Positions 25,003-34,368 are shown, numbered from the stretch's first letter. The stretch: DNA of 36,002 nucleotides from Anaerolineaceae bacterium UBA5404 (GCA_002409625.1 DHNY01000007.1:1-36002), one strand, 5' to 3'. A program made the numbers and translations. Notes: generated from the letters alone by a model not told the origin.

Positions 25003-26064
25003 ATGCTATTGTCTCGGAAGGCATTAAGGCTATTATTATTTTTAGCCATTGCAACAACACTCATCGGGTGTGAATTGGTGTCTAACCCACAACCGACCCT
25101 GGGACCTCCATTAGTTAGTCAGGAAACACCATGGCCGGATGGTGAACCAACGCCTCTTCCCACCTACACGCCAACTTCAGCGCCTTTAGGCAATCCAGAC
25201 AATCCCATCATTATCGGCATTATCAACATAAATGAGTCTGCTGACCAAAGCGACGCGCTGGCTCAGTTGAGCAGTCAGTTATCGGGTGCACTCCAATGGA
25301 GTGTTCAACCTAAAGTTTTTCAGGATTATTTATCCTTGGAATTGGCATTGCAAACCGGAGAGCTCCATTTTGCCTGGTTGCAAACTGCGGAATACTTGTT
25401 AGCCTCCCAAAAGGAATTGGTAAGCTCCATTTTAGGTGTCAACAATCTTGGCGTTAGTGCCTATGGCATCCAATACCTGGCACACCGGGACTCAGAGCTG
25501 ACGGAGTATTTTGATGTCGGAAGCAATACAGCTACAAGCAGTCCTGAGCATGCTTTGCAGCAATTTGCTGGGATGCGCCCTTGCCTGACAAGCGATAAGT
25601 CATTGGCAGGTTATTGGGTACCCCTCGCTTACCTAGCTCAAAGCAACATCGACTATCAAGAACCGGTGCAAACCCAATCCTACAACGCAAACTTGCGGTC
25701 GCTTTACATCCAGGGCGTATGTGGGTTTACCTCAACTTATGCCATCAGCGCCGACCCGCGCAGCTCTTCCGCAGTCATTAGTGACTTACCGGATGTTATC
25801 GAAAAACTGCCCGTTATTTGGATTTCACCGCCAATTATTCCCAACCGTGCATTAGCAGCTTCAAATAAAGTAGATTTGGCAATCCAAGCCCGTGTTTCTG
25901 AGTTTTTACTGAGTTTTTCACGTCATGATTCCGCCAAACAAATCTTAAGTACTGCCTTGCAATATGAGGTTTCCGCACTGGTTGCGCAAAACGATAACGC
26001 CTTCCAAACCTTGCGCGATATTCTTAACTTCACCCAAATCAGATTGCTCGATTTAGTTCAATAG
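25003..26064 (+). CDS. PhnD-like substrate-binding lipoprotein
   Basis: The 353-residue protein has a lipoprotein signal peptide with lipobox LIGC (Cys23) and a Pro/Thr-rich linker (about 30-65). The mature part resembles PhnD-type periplasmic-binding proteins: IIIGIININESADQS, a region QPKVFQDYLSLELALQTGEL with FAWLQTAEYLLASQ, and CGFTSTYAISADPRSS. PhnD relatives bind phosphonates or phosphite and feed ABC transporters. No permease or ATPase gene is adjacent, so transport is not supported, and it may sense or bind another ligand. The SanA/YdcF-like gene starts seven bases downstream. Confidence 0.78.
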   Translation: MLLSRKALRLLLFLAIATTLIGCELVSNPQPTLGPPLVSQETPWPDGEPTPLPTYTPTSAPLGNPDNPIIIGIININESADQSDALAQLSSQLSGALQWSVQPKVFQDYLSLELALQTGELHFAWLQTAEYLLASQKELVSSILGVNNLGVSAYGIQYLAHRDSELTEYFDVGSNTATSSPEHALQQFAGMRPCLTSDKSLAGYWVPLAYLAQSNIDYQEPVQTQSYNANLRSLYIQGVCGFTSTYAISADPRSSSAVISDLPDVIEKLPVIWISPPIIPNRALAASNKVDLAIQARVSEFLLSFSRHDSAKQILSTALQYEVSALVAQNDNAFQTLRDILNFTQIRLLDLVQ

Positions 26065-26070
26065 GTCTTT

Positions 26071-26703
26071 ATGCGTTTTCTCAAACCCTTCCTTATCATC
26101 TTTTTAATCTTTTTCTTCCTGATTGGTGGATTTCGTGTTGCCTTGCTGATTAGCACTGAAAAACTCATTCACGATATTGAAAGCATCGAAAACATGCCTG
26201 TGGTCATGGTGCCTGGCGCCGGATTACAACGTGATGGCACGCCTTCCCTGCCACTAAGAGATCGCCTCGATGCTGCCGCTCAACTTTATTGGGAAGACAA
26301 GGTTCTAAAGATCCTTTTGACCGGTGACAATCGCTTTGAAAATTACAACGAGCCTGGCGCGATGTATAACTACCTCATCTCAAAAGGCATTCCCAAAGAA
26401 GATTTAGTGCTCGATTATGCCGGACGGCGCACTTATGACTCCTGTTATCGTGCCAAAGAAATCTTTGGACAAAACGAAATTATCGTTGTCACCCAACCTT
26501 ATCATTTGCCCAGAGCAACTTTTCTCTGCCACCAACTTGGACTTAAAACTCAAGGATTGCCGGTTGACCAGTCGCAATACATCCGGCAACGTTTCTTATT
26601 CTGGAATTTTCGTGAAGTTTTTGCAACTTTAGCAGCGTATTGGGATATTTATGTTTCCAAACCGCTGCCTGTTTTAGGCGACCCTGAGCCTATTTTCGAT
26701 TAA
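26071..26703 (+). CDS. SanA/YdcF-like membrane protein (DUF218)
   Basis: The 210-residue protein has one N-terminal membrane helix (about 5-26) and a DUF218 domain. The family segments are VMVPGAGLQRDGTPSLPLRDRLDAA, LLTGDNRFENYNEPGAM, RRTYDSCYRAKEIFG and VVTQPYHLPRATFLC. SanA is linked to envelope barrier function and vancomycin tolerance in enterobacteria, but the biochemical activity of the family is not settled. It starts seven bases after the lipoprotein gene and is probably cotranscribed. It ends 16 bases from the convergent gyrA end. Confidence 0.88.
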   Translation: MRFLKPFLIIFLIFFFLIGGFRVALLISTEKLIHDIESIENMPVVMVPGAGLQRDGTPSLPLRDRLDAAAQLYWEDKVLKILLTGDNRFENYNEPGAMYNYLISKGIPKEDLVLDYAGRRTYDSCYRAKEIFGQNEIIVVTQPYHLPRATFLCHQLGLKTQGLPVDQSQYIRQRFLFWNFREVFATLAAYWDIYVSKPLPVLGDPEPIFD

Positions 26704-26719
26704 GACACCTTCACCAAGC

Positions 26720-29242
26720 CTAAAACAAGGATGCCTGAGGTGATTCATCATCCTTGTCCTCATGCTGATCCTTAGCCGCAAGTAGAGGGCGGTCATCCTT
26801 GCCTTCCCAGTAGCGGGTATAGTCATGTATGGTTGTAAAATCGATTAATTCATCGCCGGCTTTTAGCGGGAACATGGTTTGTCCGTTGGCTGCGCGTTTT
26901 CGGGATATCGCATTGGTAATGGTAAAGACTTTACTGGCAGACTTACGAAAATGACAAACACCTCTATCAGTCAGCTTACCAACCAGTTGCGCAACGATTT
27001 CATCATCCTTACCCAATTTCCAAGCAATTACACCCTGGCCATAACGACCCTGGGTTGGAAACTCATCAGCCACAACGCGCTTTGCTAAGCCTAACCGTGT
27101 GATAAAGGCAACTTCATCTTTGTCCTCGATAACACTTGCGCCAACCACATAATCATTGTCTTTTAACTTGATAGCATTAACACCGGCTGCCACCAAACCC
27201 ATTGATCGAACGTCTTCCTCATTAAACCGAATAGACATGCCTGTGGCAGTGGTAATTAATATATCCTGCCCACCTTTGGTCAGCAAAACTGTTAAAACCT
27301 CATCATCTTCATTCGTTCGAGTAAGCACAAAACTACTGGCTGAAGCGCCTGGCAATTCTGAAATGGCAGACCTTTTTATCATGCCCTGCCTGGTTATGCT
27401 CACAATAAAACGTTCTGGCAGCGTCTCTCGCTCTATCGGCACGGTAAATATCGCCTGAACGAGGTCACTGTCATTCAAAGGTGAAATTTGAGCAGCTTTT
27501 TGGCCACCATCAACCTGAGCCTGAGTTGGAACAGAAAGCGATGAAATGGCGGCTGCTTTTCCTGTGGTCGTTACCAAAAAGACATTATGATGCGAATTTG
27601 TGCGCAGCATTTGCCAGGCGGCATCCACGCCACCCAGACGGCTTTGTTTATCGCCATCCGAGCGGGAGAGCATACCCGATTCTTTGAGTTCAATCCAAAA
27701 ATCTTCCAAGGGCATTACATCGGTTTGCGTAAAGAGTTCTGATGCCTTTTCACCCTCACCTAGTCGGATAATCTGGGTTCTGCGCGCATCGGCATACTTT
27801 TCACGTATAGCGCGAAGTTCATTGATGACAACATCGCGCATTGCTTTGGGCGACTTGAGTAATGCTTTCAGCTCTTCAATTGTTTTGCTAACCAGCTTAA
27901 ATTCATCTTCAATTTTCTTGCGTTCTAAAGAGGCAAGTCGCCTTAAAGGCATCTCAAGAATTGCATTAGCCTGAATTTCATCCAGCTTAAACTTGGTCAT
28001 AAGGCTTTGTCTGGCGTCATCAACAGATTGAGATTTTCTAATGATGCGAATAACCTCATCAATGTTTTGAATGGCTATGCGCAAAGCAGCTAAAATATGG
28101 AGCCTCTCCTTATTTTTTCTAAGGTGATATTCGCTCCGTCTTCTTATCACTTCCAAACGATGGTCAAGATACACCCTAAGCGCCTGCTTTAAGGGCAAGC
28201 GGTGTGGACTGCCATCAACCAAAGCCAAAATGTTTACCCCAAAAGCAGCATGCATTTGCGTGCGTTTGTAAAGCGTGGCGAGTATCTTTTCAGGATCTGC
28301 GGTTTTGGTTAAATCAATAACAATCCGCATACCCTGCCTGTCAGATTCATCCCGCAAGTCAGTAATCCCTTCCAGCCCACCTTCCCGGGTAATTTCAGCA
28401 ATACGTTCAATTAACGTGGATTTGTTAACCAAATATGGCAGTTCCGAAACAATAATGCGCATCCTGTTTCTTGAAAGCTCCTCAAGCCGAACTCTGGCGC
28501 GCATTTGAATGATGCCGTTGCCACTTCCGTAAATTTGAGCCAATGTATCTGAACTGTCATCCTGAATAATCAAACCGCCCGTAGGAAAATCGGGTCCTTT
28601 GATATGGCGCATCAGATCTTCTACGGTAATATCATCCAGCGCTTCCCAATTTTCCAGCATCATTACTAAGGCATCCACAACTTCACCAAGATTATGAGGT
28701 GGAATGTTGGTTGCCATACCAACCGCAATACCAGATGCCCCATTCACCAACATAGCTGGAACTGCTGAGGGTAATACTTTGGGTTCTTTAAGCGTGCCGT
28801 CAAAATTGTCGTTGTAGTCAACTGTGTCCATGTCCAGTTGGCTAAGCATTTCAATCGCTTCAGGGGTTAGTCTGGCTTCTGTATAGCGCATTGCTGCTGG
28901 AGGATCACCATCAATGCTGCCAAAGTTGCCTTGTCCATCAACAAAACGATAACGCATCACAAAATCTTGTGCCATGCGTGCCATAGCATCATAAACCGCC
29001 GAATCACTGTGCGGATGATATTTACCCAAAACCTCGCCAACAATACGCGCGGATTTCTTATGGGGTGAATCAGCACGCACACCCATATCGTACATTGCGT
29101 AAAGAATGCGTCTTTGCACGGGTTTCATGCCATCCCTGGCATCCGGTAAGGCACGCGAAACAATCACGCTCATGGCGTAATCAAGGTAACTTTGTTGCAT
29201 TTCGTGATTAATATTGACTAATTTAACGTCACTTTTACTCAT
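26720..29242 (-). CDS. gyrA: DNA gyrase (or topoisomerase IV) subunit A
   Basis: The 840-residue type IIA topoisomerase subunit cleaves and religates the gate DNA. Catalytic Tyr120 lies in AAMRYTEARL. The quinolone-determining helix reads KYHPHSDSAVYD (74-85): the Gly of the usual HPHGD is Ser79, while Ser81 and Asp85 are kept. The C-terminal part has six beta-pinwheel-like repeats. The GyrA box QRRGGKG is present only in degenerate form (QGRYGQG), so it could also be ParC-like. The protein ends in DESPQASLF, a sliding-clamp-binding-like pentapeptide. GAGGA lies a few bases before the ATG. It follows rpoC on the same strand after a terminator. Confidence 0.9.
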   Translation of the reverse strand: MSKSDVKLVNINHEMQQSYLDYAMSVIVSRALPDARDGMKPVQRRILYAMYDMGVRADSPHKKSARIVGEVLGKYHPHSDSAVYDAMARMAQDFVMRYRFVDGQGNFGSIDGDPPAAMRYTEARLTPEAIEMLSQLDMDTVDYNDNFDGTLKEPKVLPSAVPAMLVNGASGIAVGMATNIPPHNLGEVVDALVMMLENWEALDDITVEDLMRHIKGPDFPTGGLIIQDDSSDTLAQIYGSGNGIIQMRARVRLEELSRNRMRIIVSELPYLVNKSTLIERIAEITREGGLEGITDLRDESDRQGMRIVIDLTKTADPEKILATLYKRTQMHAAFGVNILALVDGSPHRLPLKQALRVYLDHRLEVIRRRSEYHLRKNKERLHILAALRIAIQNIDEVIRIIRKSQSVDDARQSLMTKFKLDEIQANAILEMPLRRLASLERKKIEDEFKLVSKTIEELKALLKSPKAMRDVVINELRAIREKYADARRTQIIRLGEGEKASELFTQTDVMPLEDFWIELKESGMLSRSDGDKQSRLGGVDAAWQMLRTNSHHNVFLVTTTGKAAAISSLSVPTQAQVDGGQKAAQISPLNDSDLVQAIFTVPIERETLPERFIVSITRQGMIKRSAISELPGASASSFVLTRTNEDDEVLTVLLTKGGQDILITTATGMSIRFNEEDVRSMGLVAAGVNAIKLKDNDYVVGASVIEDKDEVAFITRLGLAKRVVADEFPTQGRYGQGVIAWKLGKDDEIVAQLVGKLTDRGVCHFRKSASKVFTITNAISRKRAANGQTMFPLKAGDELIDFTTIHDYTRYWEGKDDRPLLAAKDQHEDKDDESPQASLF

Positions 29243-29300
29243 AGCCTATCCTCGGGCTTTTCATTTTACAAATATTTTTGCATCTTAAATATAGCACAAA

Positions 29301-29330
29301 AAAACCCGGAATGAACACATCCCGGGTTTT
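29301..29330 (-). terminator. Rho-independent terminator of rpoC
   Basis: On the minus strand AAAACCCGG and CCGGGTTTT form a nine-base stem around a 12-base loop, followed by further T residues (seven in total). It lies 20 bases after the rpoC stop and separates rpoC from gyrA. Confidence 0.9.
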
Positions 29331-29350
29331 GGCTTTATGGTTTGGGACGA

Positions 29351-32300
29351 TTAATTGTCCTCAAATGTTTCATCTTCTGGATCAATGGCTTCCTCGTCAA
29401 ACTCGGAATCCTGATCATCGGCTTCAATATCATCGACGTCAATTTCATCATCTTCATTTTCAACATCAATGTCTTCTATATCGATGCCATCTTCAGAATC
29501 CCATTCTTCGCTGTCATCTTCATCCAACAAATCTTCAAAATCAAGATCTTCTTCATCATCAAACATCGGAAGCTGCTCATGCGTGTCATCTTCATCGATT
29601 TCAGCGCCTTCGCCTTCTTCAACATTGAAGCGTCCGGGTTTAAACCCAGTACCTGCTGGAATGAGCTTGCCAATGATGACATTCTCTTTTAGACCGTACA
29701 AGGGGTCTTCCTTGGAGGCAATTGCCGCACCGGCAAGCACCTTGATGGTGTGCTGGAAGCTGGCAGCTGAAAGGAAGCTCTCTGTGCTCAAAGAAGCTTT
29801 TGATATACCCAAAAGGATTTCATTATAGCGGGCAGGTTTCATACCCTTTGCCAAAAGGTCCTCATTGAGTTTCAAAATTTCCAACCGGTCAACCAAATCC
29901 TGTGGTAAGAAGTCGGTGTCACCAGGTCGGGTAATTTGAACCTTATTGAGCATCTTGCGGATAATCACTTCAAAGTGTTTATCGTTAATGTTCTGTCCCT
30001 GGGTTCGATACACCTGCTGGATCTCACGCAACAAGTATTGTTCGGTCTCTTCGCGTCCTTTGATCTTCAAAATCGTATGAGGATTCAAGGAACCTTCAGT
30101 GAGTTGTTCGCCGGCTTCCACTTTTTGACCTTCGGTAATGATTAAACGAGAAGTGGTCGGGATTTCATAAACCTCGGAGGATTGGTTTTCGTAAGAAACG
30201 ATAACCGTGTTACCTTCAATTCTGATTCTGCCACCATGTGTCGCATTAATCGTAGCTTCTTCAAATTCAGCAATGACTTCACCAGTGGCAATTTCATCAC
30301 CGTCTTTTACCTTAATCGTCCAACCTTCCAGGATTTCATAAGGCTCTGGAACCATTTCACTAAAATCAACCTTCACAGATCGCTGATCAAGGTGTTTTTC
30401 ACTCTGTTGAATGTGTGCGGTACCGGAAATTTCGGTAATAATCGCTTCACCTTTAGGCATACGGCGAGCTTCAAAGAGCTCTTCAACACGTGGCAAACCT
30501 GTGGTAATGTCACCACCAGCCGCCACACCACCGGTATGGAAAGTTCGCAGGGTCAATTGGGTACCAGGCTCACCAATGGATTGCGCAGCCACGATACCAA
30601 CAGCCGCGCCGAGTTCCACCATGGTTCCGCGACCAAGATCCTCGCCGTAACAATTGGCACAAACACCATGCACAAGTTCACAGGTTAAGGCTGATCGCAC
30701 TTTGATGGCTGCCACATTGGCGCTAATGATTCTGCGGGCAAATTCTTTGCTGATGTAGGTATTGCGGTCTGCAATAACCTCACCCGTTTCAGGATGAACC
30801 ACACGGTCTGCCAAAACACGCCCTCTAATGCGGTCTCTAAAGGGTTGTCCGGCACCTTCGTCATCAGCATAAAGCATGATTCCGTCCATGGTGCCACAAT
30901 CCTCATTGTTGATGATGATATCTTGTGCAACATCAACCAAGCGTCGGGTCAGGTAACCTGCTTCAGCAGTACGCAAAGCGGTGTCTGCCAAACCTTTTCG
31001 TTGACCGTGAATTGAAATAAAGTATTCCAAAGCGTCCAAACCTTCGCGGAAGCTTGATTGAATAGGCATAGGAATAATGCGACCACTGGGGTCTGCCATC
31101 AAACCACGCATACCAGCCATCTGAGCAATGGGACCAAAACCGCCCTTGGTTGCGCCAGAAATAGCCATCGTTGAAAGATTGCCAATGGGATCCATGTGTT
31201 TTCGGACCGCGTCAGAAACTTTCTTTGAAGTGTCTTGCCAAATCTCAATAATGCGTTCGTTTTGCTCTTGTTCAGTTAACAATCCACGTTTGTATTCCTT
31301 TTGAACACGTTCAACTTCGAGCAAGGCTTCTTTGATGAGCGCAGGCTTCTCAGGTGGAACGGTAATGTCAGCAATCGCCAGAGTGGAACCACTTTGGGTT
31401 GCATAGCGGAAACCGATGTCCTTAATGGCATCAGCCACGATGGTGGTCTCATCTTGACCGTCAATTTCGTAAATATCTTCAATAAGGTCACGAATGCCTC
31501 CCTTATCGAGCGGGATGTTGGTAAAGCGCGACTTTTCGGGCAAAATGTCATTGAACATGGCACGGCCAACGGTTGTATCGATGATACGAACGTCCGGCTT
31601 ATCCATGCGGTTATTGTTTTCGTCAAACCAGGTGCTGGTGCGAAGTTTGATTTTGGTGTGAACGCGAACCTGGTCAAGTTGATAAGCCAACAAAACCTCA
31701 TCGATATCACCAAAAACACGTCCATCACCCTTTTGCGGGGTGTCATTGTTCATGGTCAGATAGTACACACCCAAGACCATGTCCTTTCCAGGGCTGATAA
31801 TAGGTTCGCCACTGGCTGGTTTAAGCAGGTTCTTGCTGGCAAGCATCAGCTCACGCGCCTCTGCCACAGCTTTGTCTGACAAGGGAACGTGCACAGGCAT
31901 CTGGTCACCGTCAAAGTCAGCGTTAAAAGCCGTGGTTACCAAAGGATGCAACTGAATGGCGCTACCTTCAATCAACACTGGTTCAAAAGCCTGGATACCC
32001 AAACGGTGAAGCGTTGGAGCACGGTTGAGGAGCACTGGTCGATCTTGAATAACTTCTTCGAGCACTTCCCAAACTTCAGGACGGTTGCGCTCGATAAAGC
32101 GTTTTGCACCCTTGATGTTTGAGGTGTAACCATGGCGATCTAAACCGGCAATAACGAATGGGCGATAAAGCTCAAGCGCCATTGATTTGGGCAAGCCACA
32201 TTGATAAAGTTTCAAGTGAGGTCCAACCACGATTACAGAGCGACCAGAATAGTCCACACGTTTACCCAAGAGGTTGCGGCGGAAGCGACCTTTCTTGCCT

Positions 32301-33802
32301 TTGAGCATATCACTCAAGGAGCGCAATTCACGTCGTCCACGGCGGGAAAGCATGCGGCCGCGTTGTGAGTTATCAATCAAGGAATCAACGGCTTCCTGGA
32401 GCATACGCTTTTCATTGCGTACGATAACTTCAGGCGCGCCCAGTTCCAACAAACGCTTAAGCCGATTGTTGCGGTTAATCACACGGCGATAAAGATCGTT
32501 AAGGTCAGACGTTGCAAACCGCCCACCATCAAGTTGCACCATTGGGCGCAAATCAGGGGGAATAACTGGCAAAACGGTCAAAACCATCCATTCAGGCTTG
32601 TTGCTTGATCGTCTAAAGGCTTCCACAACTTTTAGCCGGCTGGTTGCCTTTTTGCGCTTTTGTTTGCTGCGGGTTGTGCGGGCTTCGTTCCACAGACTTT
32701 CTGCCAGGGCGTTAATGTCAAGTCTTTTCAAAATATCATAAAAAGCCTCTGCACCCATATCAGCTTTAAAGACATTACCCCAACGGGATTTCAGGTCACG
32801 GTATTGTGATTCACTCAAAAAAGTAAAAGGTTGAAGCTCGTAAAGCTCATCGCGTAGTCGGGCATTTTCGGTTTTGGTTAAAGCTTCCTGGTCATCCAAC
32901 TGATTCCGTAAGGCAGAAGATTCGATCTCATAGTTTGCACGGATCTCTTCAACCTGGGTTTTCAGAGCGTTCAGGGCAGCTGTTTTTTCAGCTTCGAGGG
33001 ATTCCTCAAGTGAATTGGTGTGCTTTGTAACAATTTCCTGCATTTTGGAAAGATGAGCAGAGCTAACTTCAGTGCCCTGTTCCACCACAACATGTTCAAA
33101 GCCATCTGCGCTAAAAACAATTGGTTTGCGGATGGTTTTAGACATCTTATCATTCAGCTCGCGTTCCAAACGTTGGCCTTCAGCAATGGCTGGTCCAAAC
33201 AACCCAACAACCTTTTCATCGTATTCGGCTTTGGTTCGCTCAATTTCAGCATCCAATTCTTTGATGCGCATGTCGCGGTTTTTCTTCAAAACAATGATTT
33301 GTTCATTCAATTGCCCGGATAATTCATGTTCAGAAACGCTAATTTCATCTTCCAAACGTTTTAGCGCTTTTTGTCGGGCGTCTTCGTCCACATAAGTGAC
33401 GATATACTGTGCAAAATACAAAACCCGATCGAGGTTTCTGCGGGAAATATCCAACATCAAACCCAGATAGGATGGAATTCTGCGGGTATACCAAATATGG
33501 GCTACCGGCGCAGCAAGATCGATGTGACCCATGCGTTCGCGACGCACTGAAGAACGGGTTACTTCAACACCACATTTATCACAAACGATTCCTTTATAGC
33601 GGGGGTTTTTATATTTGCCACAATAGCACTGCCAGTCGCGGGTTGGACCAAAAATCGCCTCACAAAACAGACCGTCCTTCTCTGGTCGTAATCGGCGATA
33701 GTTGATTGTTTCTGGTTTTAATACTTCACCATATGACCAACTGCGAACAACTTCTGGTGATGCCAGATTAATGCGAAGTGCTTCCATTCCTTTTGCTTCC
33801 AC
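29351..33802 (-). CDS. rpoC: RNA polymerase beta' subunit
   Basis: The 1483-residue subunit carries the polymerase active site: NADFDGD (627-633) holds the catalytic magnesium. The N-terminal zinc ribbon has C59, C61, C74 and C77; a second Cys set (CGTMDG and CELVHGVCANCYG) is present. Residues about 142-325 form a long charged coiled-coil insert in the clamp, in the place where Thermus has a large non-conserved domain. The last 89 residues (1395-1483) contain 52 Asp/Glu and no Lys or Arg. The start is GTG at 33802, five bases after a perfect AGGAGG (33808-33813); ATG 33787 is an internal alternative. rpoB is not adjacent: the next gene upstream is a LuxR-type regulator, about 570 bases away. 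Confidence 0.97.
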   Translation of the reverse strand: MEAKGMEALRINLASPEVVRSWSYGEVLKPETINYRRLRPEKDGLFCEAIFGPTRDWQCYCGKYKNPRYKGIVCDKCGVEVTRSSVRRERMGHIDLAAPVAHIWYTRRIPSYLGLMLDISRRNLDRVLYFAQYIVTYVDEDARQKALKRLEDEISVSEHELSGQLNEQIIVLKKNRDMRIKELDAEIERTKAEYDEKVVGLFGPAIAEGQRLERELNDKMSKTIRKPIVFSADGFEHVVVEQGTEVSSAHLSKMQEIVTKHTNSLEESLEAEKTAALNALKTQVEEIRANYEIESSALRNQLDDQEALTKTENARLRDELYELQPFTFLSESQYRDLKSRWGNVFKADMGAEAFYDILKRLDINALAESLWNEARTTRSKQKRKKATSRLKVVEAFRRSSNKPEWMVLTVLPVIPPDLRPMVQLDGGRFATSDLNDLYRRVINRNNRLKRLLELGAPEVIVRNEKRMLQEAVDSLIDNSQRGRMLSRRGRRELRSLSDMLKGKKGRFRRNLLGKRVDYSGRSVIVVGPHLKLYQCGLPKSMALELYRPFVIAGLDRHGYTSNIKGAKRFIERNRPEVWEVLEEVIQDRPVLLNRAPTLHRLGIQAFEPVLIEGSAIQLHPLVTTAFNADFDGDQMPVHVPLSDKAVAEARELMLASKNLLKPASGEPIISPGKDMVLGVYYLTMNNDTPQKGDGRVFGDIDEVLLAYQLDQVRVHTKIKLRTSTWFDENNNRMDKPDVRIIDTTVGRAMFNDILPEKSRFTNIPLDKGGIRDLIEDIYEIDGQDETTIVADAIKDIGFRYATQSGSTLAIADITVPPEKPALIKEALLEVERVQKEYKRGLLTEQEQNERIIEIWQDTSKKVSDAVRKHMDPIGNLSTMAISGATKGGFGPIAQMAGMRGLMADPSGRIIPMPIQSSFREGLDALEYFISIHGQRKGLADTALRTAEAGYLTRRLVDVAQDIIINNEDCGTMDGIMLYADDEGAGQPFRDRIRGRVLADRVVHPETGEVIADRNTYISKEFARRIISANVAAIKVRSALTCELVHGVCANCYGEDLGRGTMVELGAAVGIVAAQSIGEPGTQLTLRTFHTGGVAAGGDITTGLPRVEELFEARRMPKGEAIITEISGTAHIQQSEKHLDQRSVKVDFSEMVPEPYEILEGWTIKVKDGDEIATGEVIAEFEEATINATHGGRIRIEGNTVIVSYENQSSEVYEIPTTSRLIITEGQKVEAGEQLTEGSLNPHTILKIKGREETEQYLLREIQQVYRTQGQNINDKHFEVIIRKMLNKVQITRPGDTDFLPQDLVDRLEILKLNEDLLAKGMKPARYNEILLGISKASLSTESFLSAASFQHTIKVLAGAAIASKEDPLYGLKENVIIGKLIPAGTGFKPGRFNVEEGEGAEIDEDDTHEQLPMFDDEEDLDFEDLLDEDDSEEWDSEDGIDIEDIDVENEDDEIDVDDIEADDQDSEFDEEAIDPEDETFEDN

Positions 33803-33846
33803 TCATACCTCCTGTTGATGAGGATAAATTAAGACATAAAAAGCCT

Positions 33847-33869
33847 ACTGGGAAAGGACTTTTCCCAGT
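33847..33869 (-). promoter_or_regulatory. Perfect hairpin in the rpoC leader (possible attenuator)
   Basis: On the minus strand ACTGGGAAA and TTTCCCAGT form a perfect nine-base stem with a five-base loop, followed by AGGC and five T. It lies between the predicted transcription start (about 33899) and the rpoC start codon, so it could act as an attenuator or leader structure. Confidence 0.6.
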
Positions 33870-33905
33870 AAATTTGGCTCGTTAATACAATTTACGCAAT
33901 TTTTG

Positions 33906-33935
33906 ATTATAGCGCCTTATCCCTATTTATGTCAA
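33906..33935 (-). promoter_or_regulatory. Sigma-70-type promoter of rpoC
   Basis: The minus strand has consensus TTGACA (33930-33935) and consensus TATAAT (33906-33911) separated by 18 bases. It gives a leader of roughly 97 bases to the GTG at 33802. Confidence 0.85.
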
Positions 33936-34368
33936 GCATTTTTGTAGGATTTTTGTTGGATTATGTCGTTTACTTTTTATGCCATTTACTCAAACCATTT
34001 TACCATGTTTTTCTAAAACAATTAATGGGCATTTTGAGTATACCCATAAGTAAGTAAAGCAACTAAATTCTTCTTTAAAAATAAAAATCCCCCTATAAAA
34101 ACATAAGGCTTCCGTTTTTCCCCCTATCAAAGTAACCAGGCATTTGCTAACTTTCCATCTTCCCCCACCCACAGAAAAGGGAATGACTAACCGCAGATGC
34201 TGCTTTTCTGGATAAAGCTAATGATGACATCGTAAGAATATCAATTGCAAACCTAATTGCTTTAGTTTGTCCAGAAGCCTTACTTTGATGACATCATAGC
34301 AGTTTTTAATCAAAAATAACCCACCCATTTGGGTAGTTTATTCTAAATCTTAGTAAATCATGATGAAT
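33936..34368. other. Gene-free region between rpoC promoter and the LuxR-type gene
   Basis: About 430 AT-rich bases hold no credible ORF. TGATGACATC occurs twice (34222-34231 and 34286-34295), and a long-range inverted pair, TTCTGG (34206-34211) with CCAGAA (34271-34276), encloses most of that stretch. A small hairpin (CCCA-aa-TGGG, about 34323-34335) follows the stop of the LuxR-type gene on the minus strand and could be a weak terminator. Confidence 0.4.

Noticed and set aside
25003..26703. Phosphonate ABC transport operon
   Set aside because: Only the PhnD-like lipoprotein is present; the next gene is SanA/YdcF-like and no permease or ATPase gene follows.
30182..31879. Long plus-strand open frames (168 and 192 residues) opposite rpoC
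   Set aside because: They are antisense to a highly conserved essential gene, have no ribosome sites and no recognisable domains; they are composition shadows.
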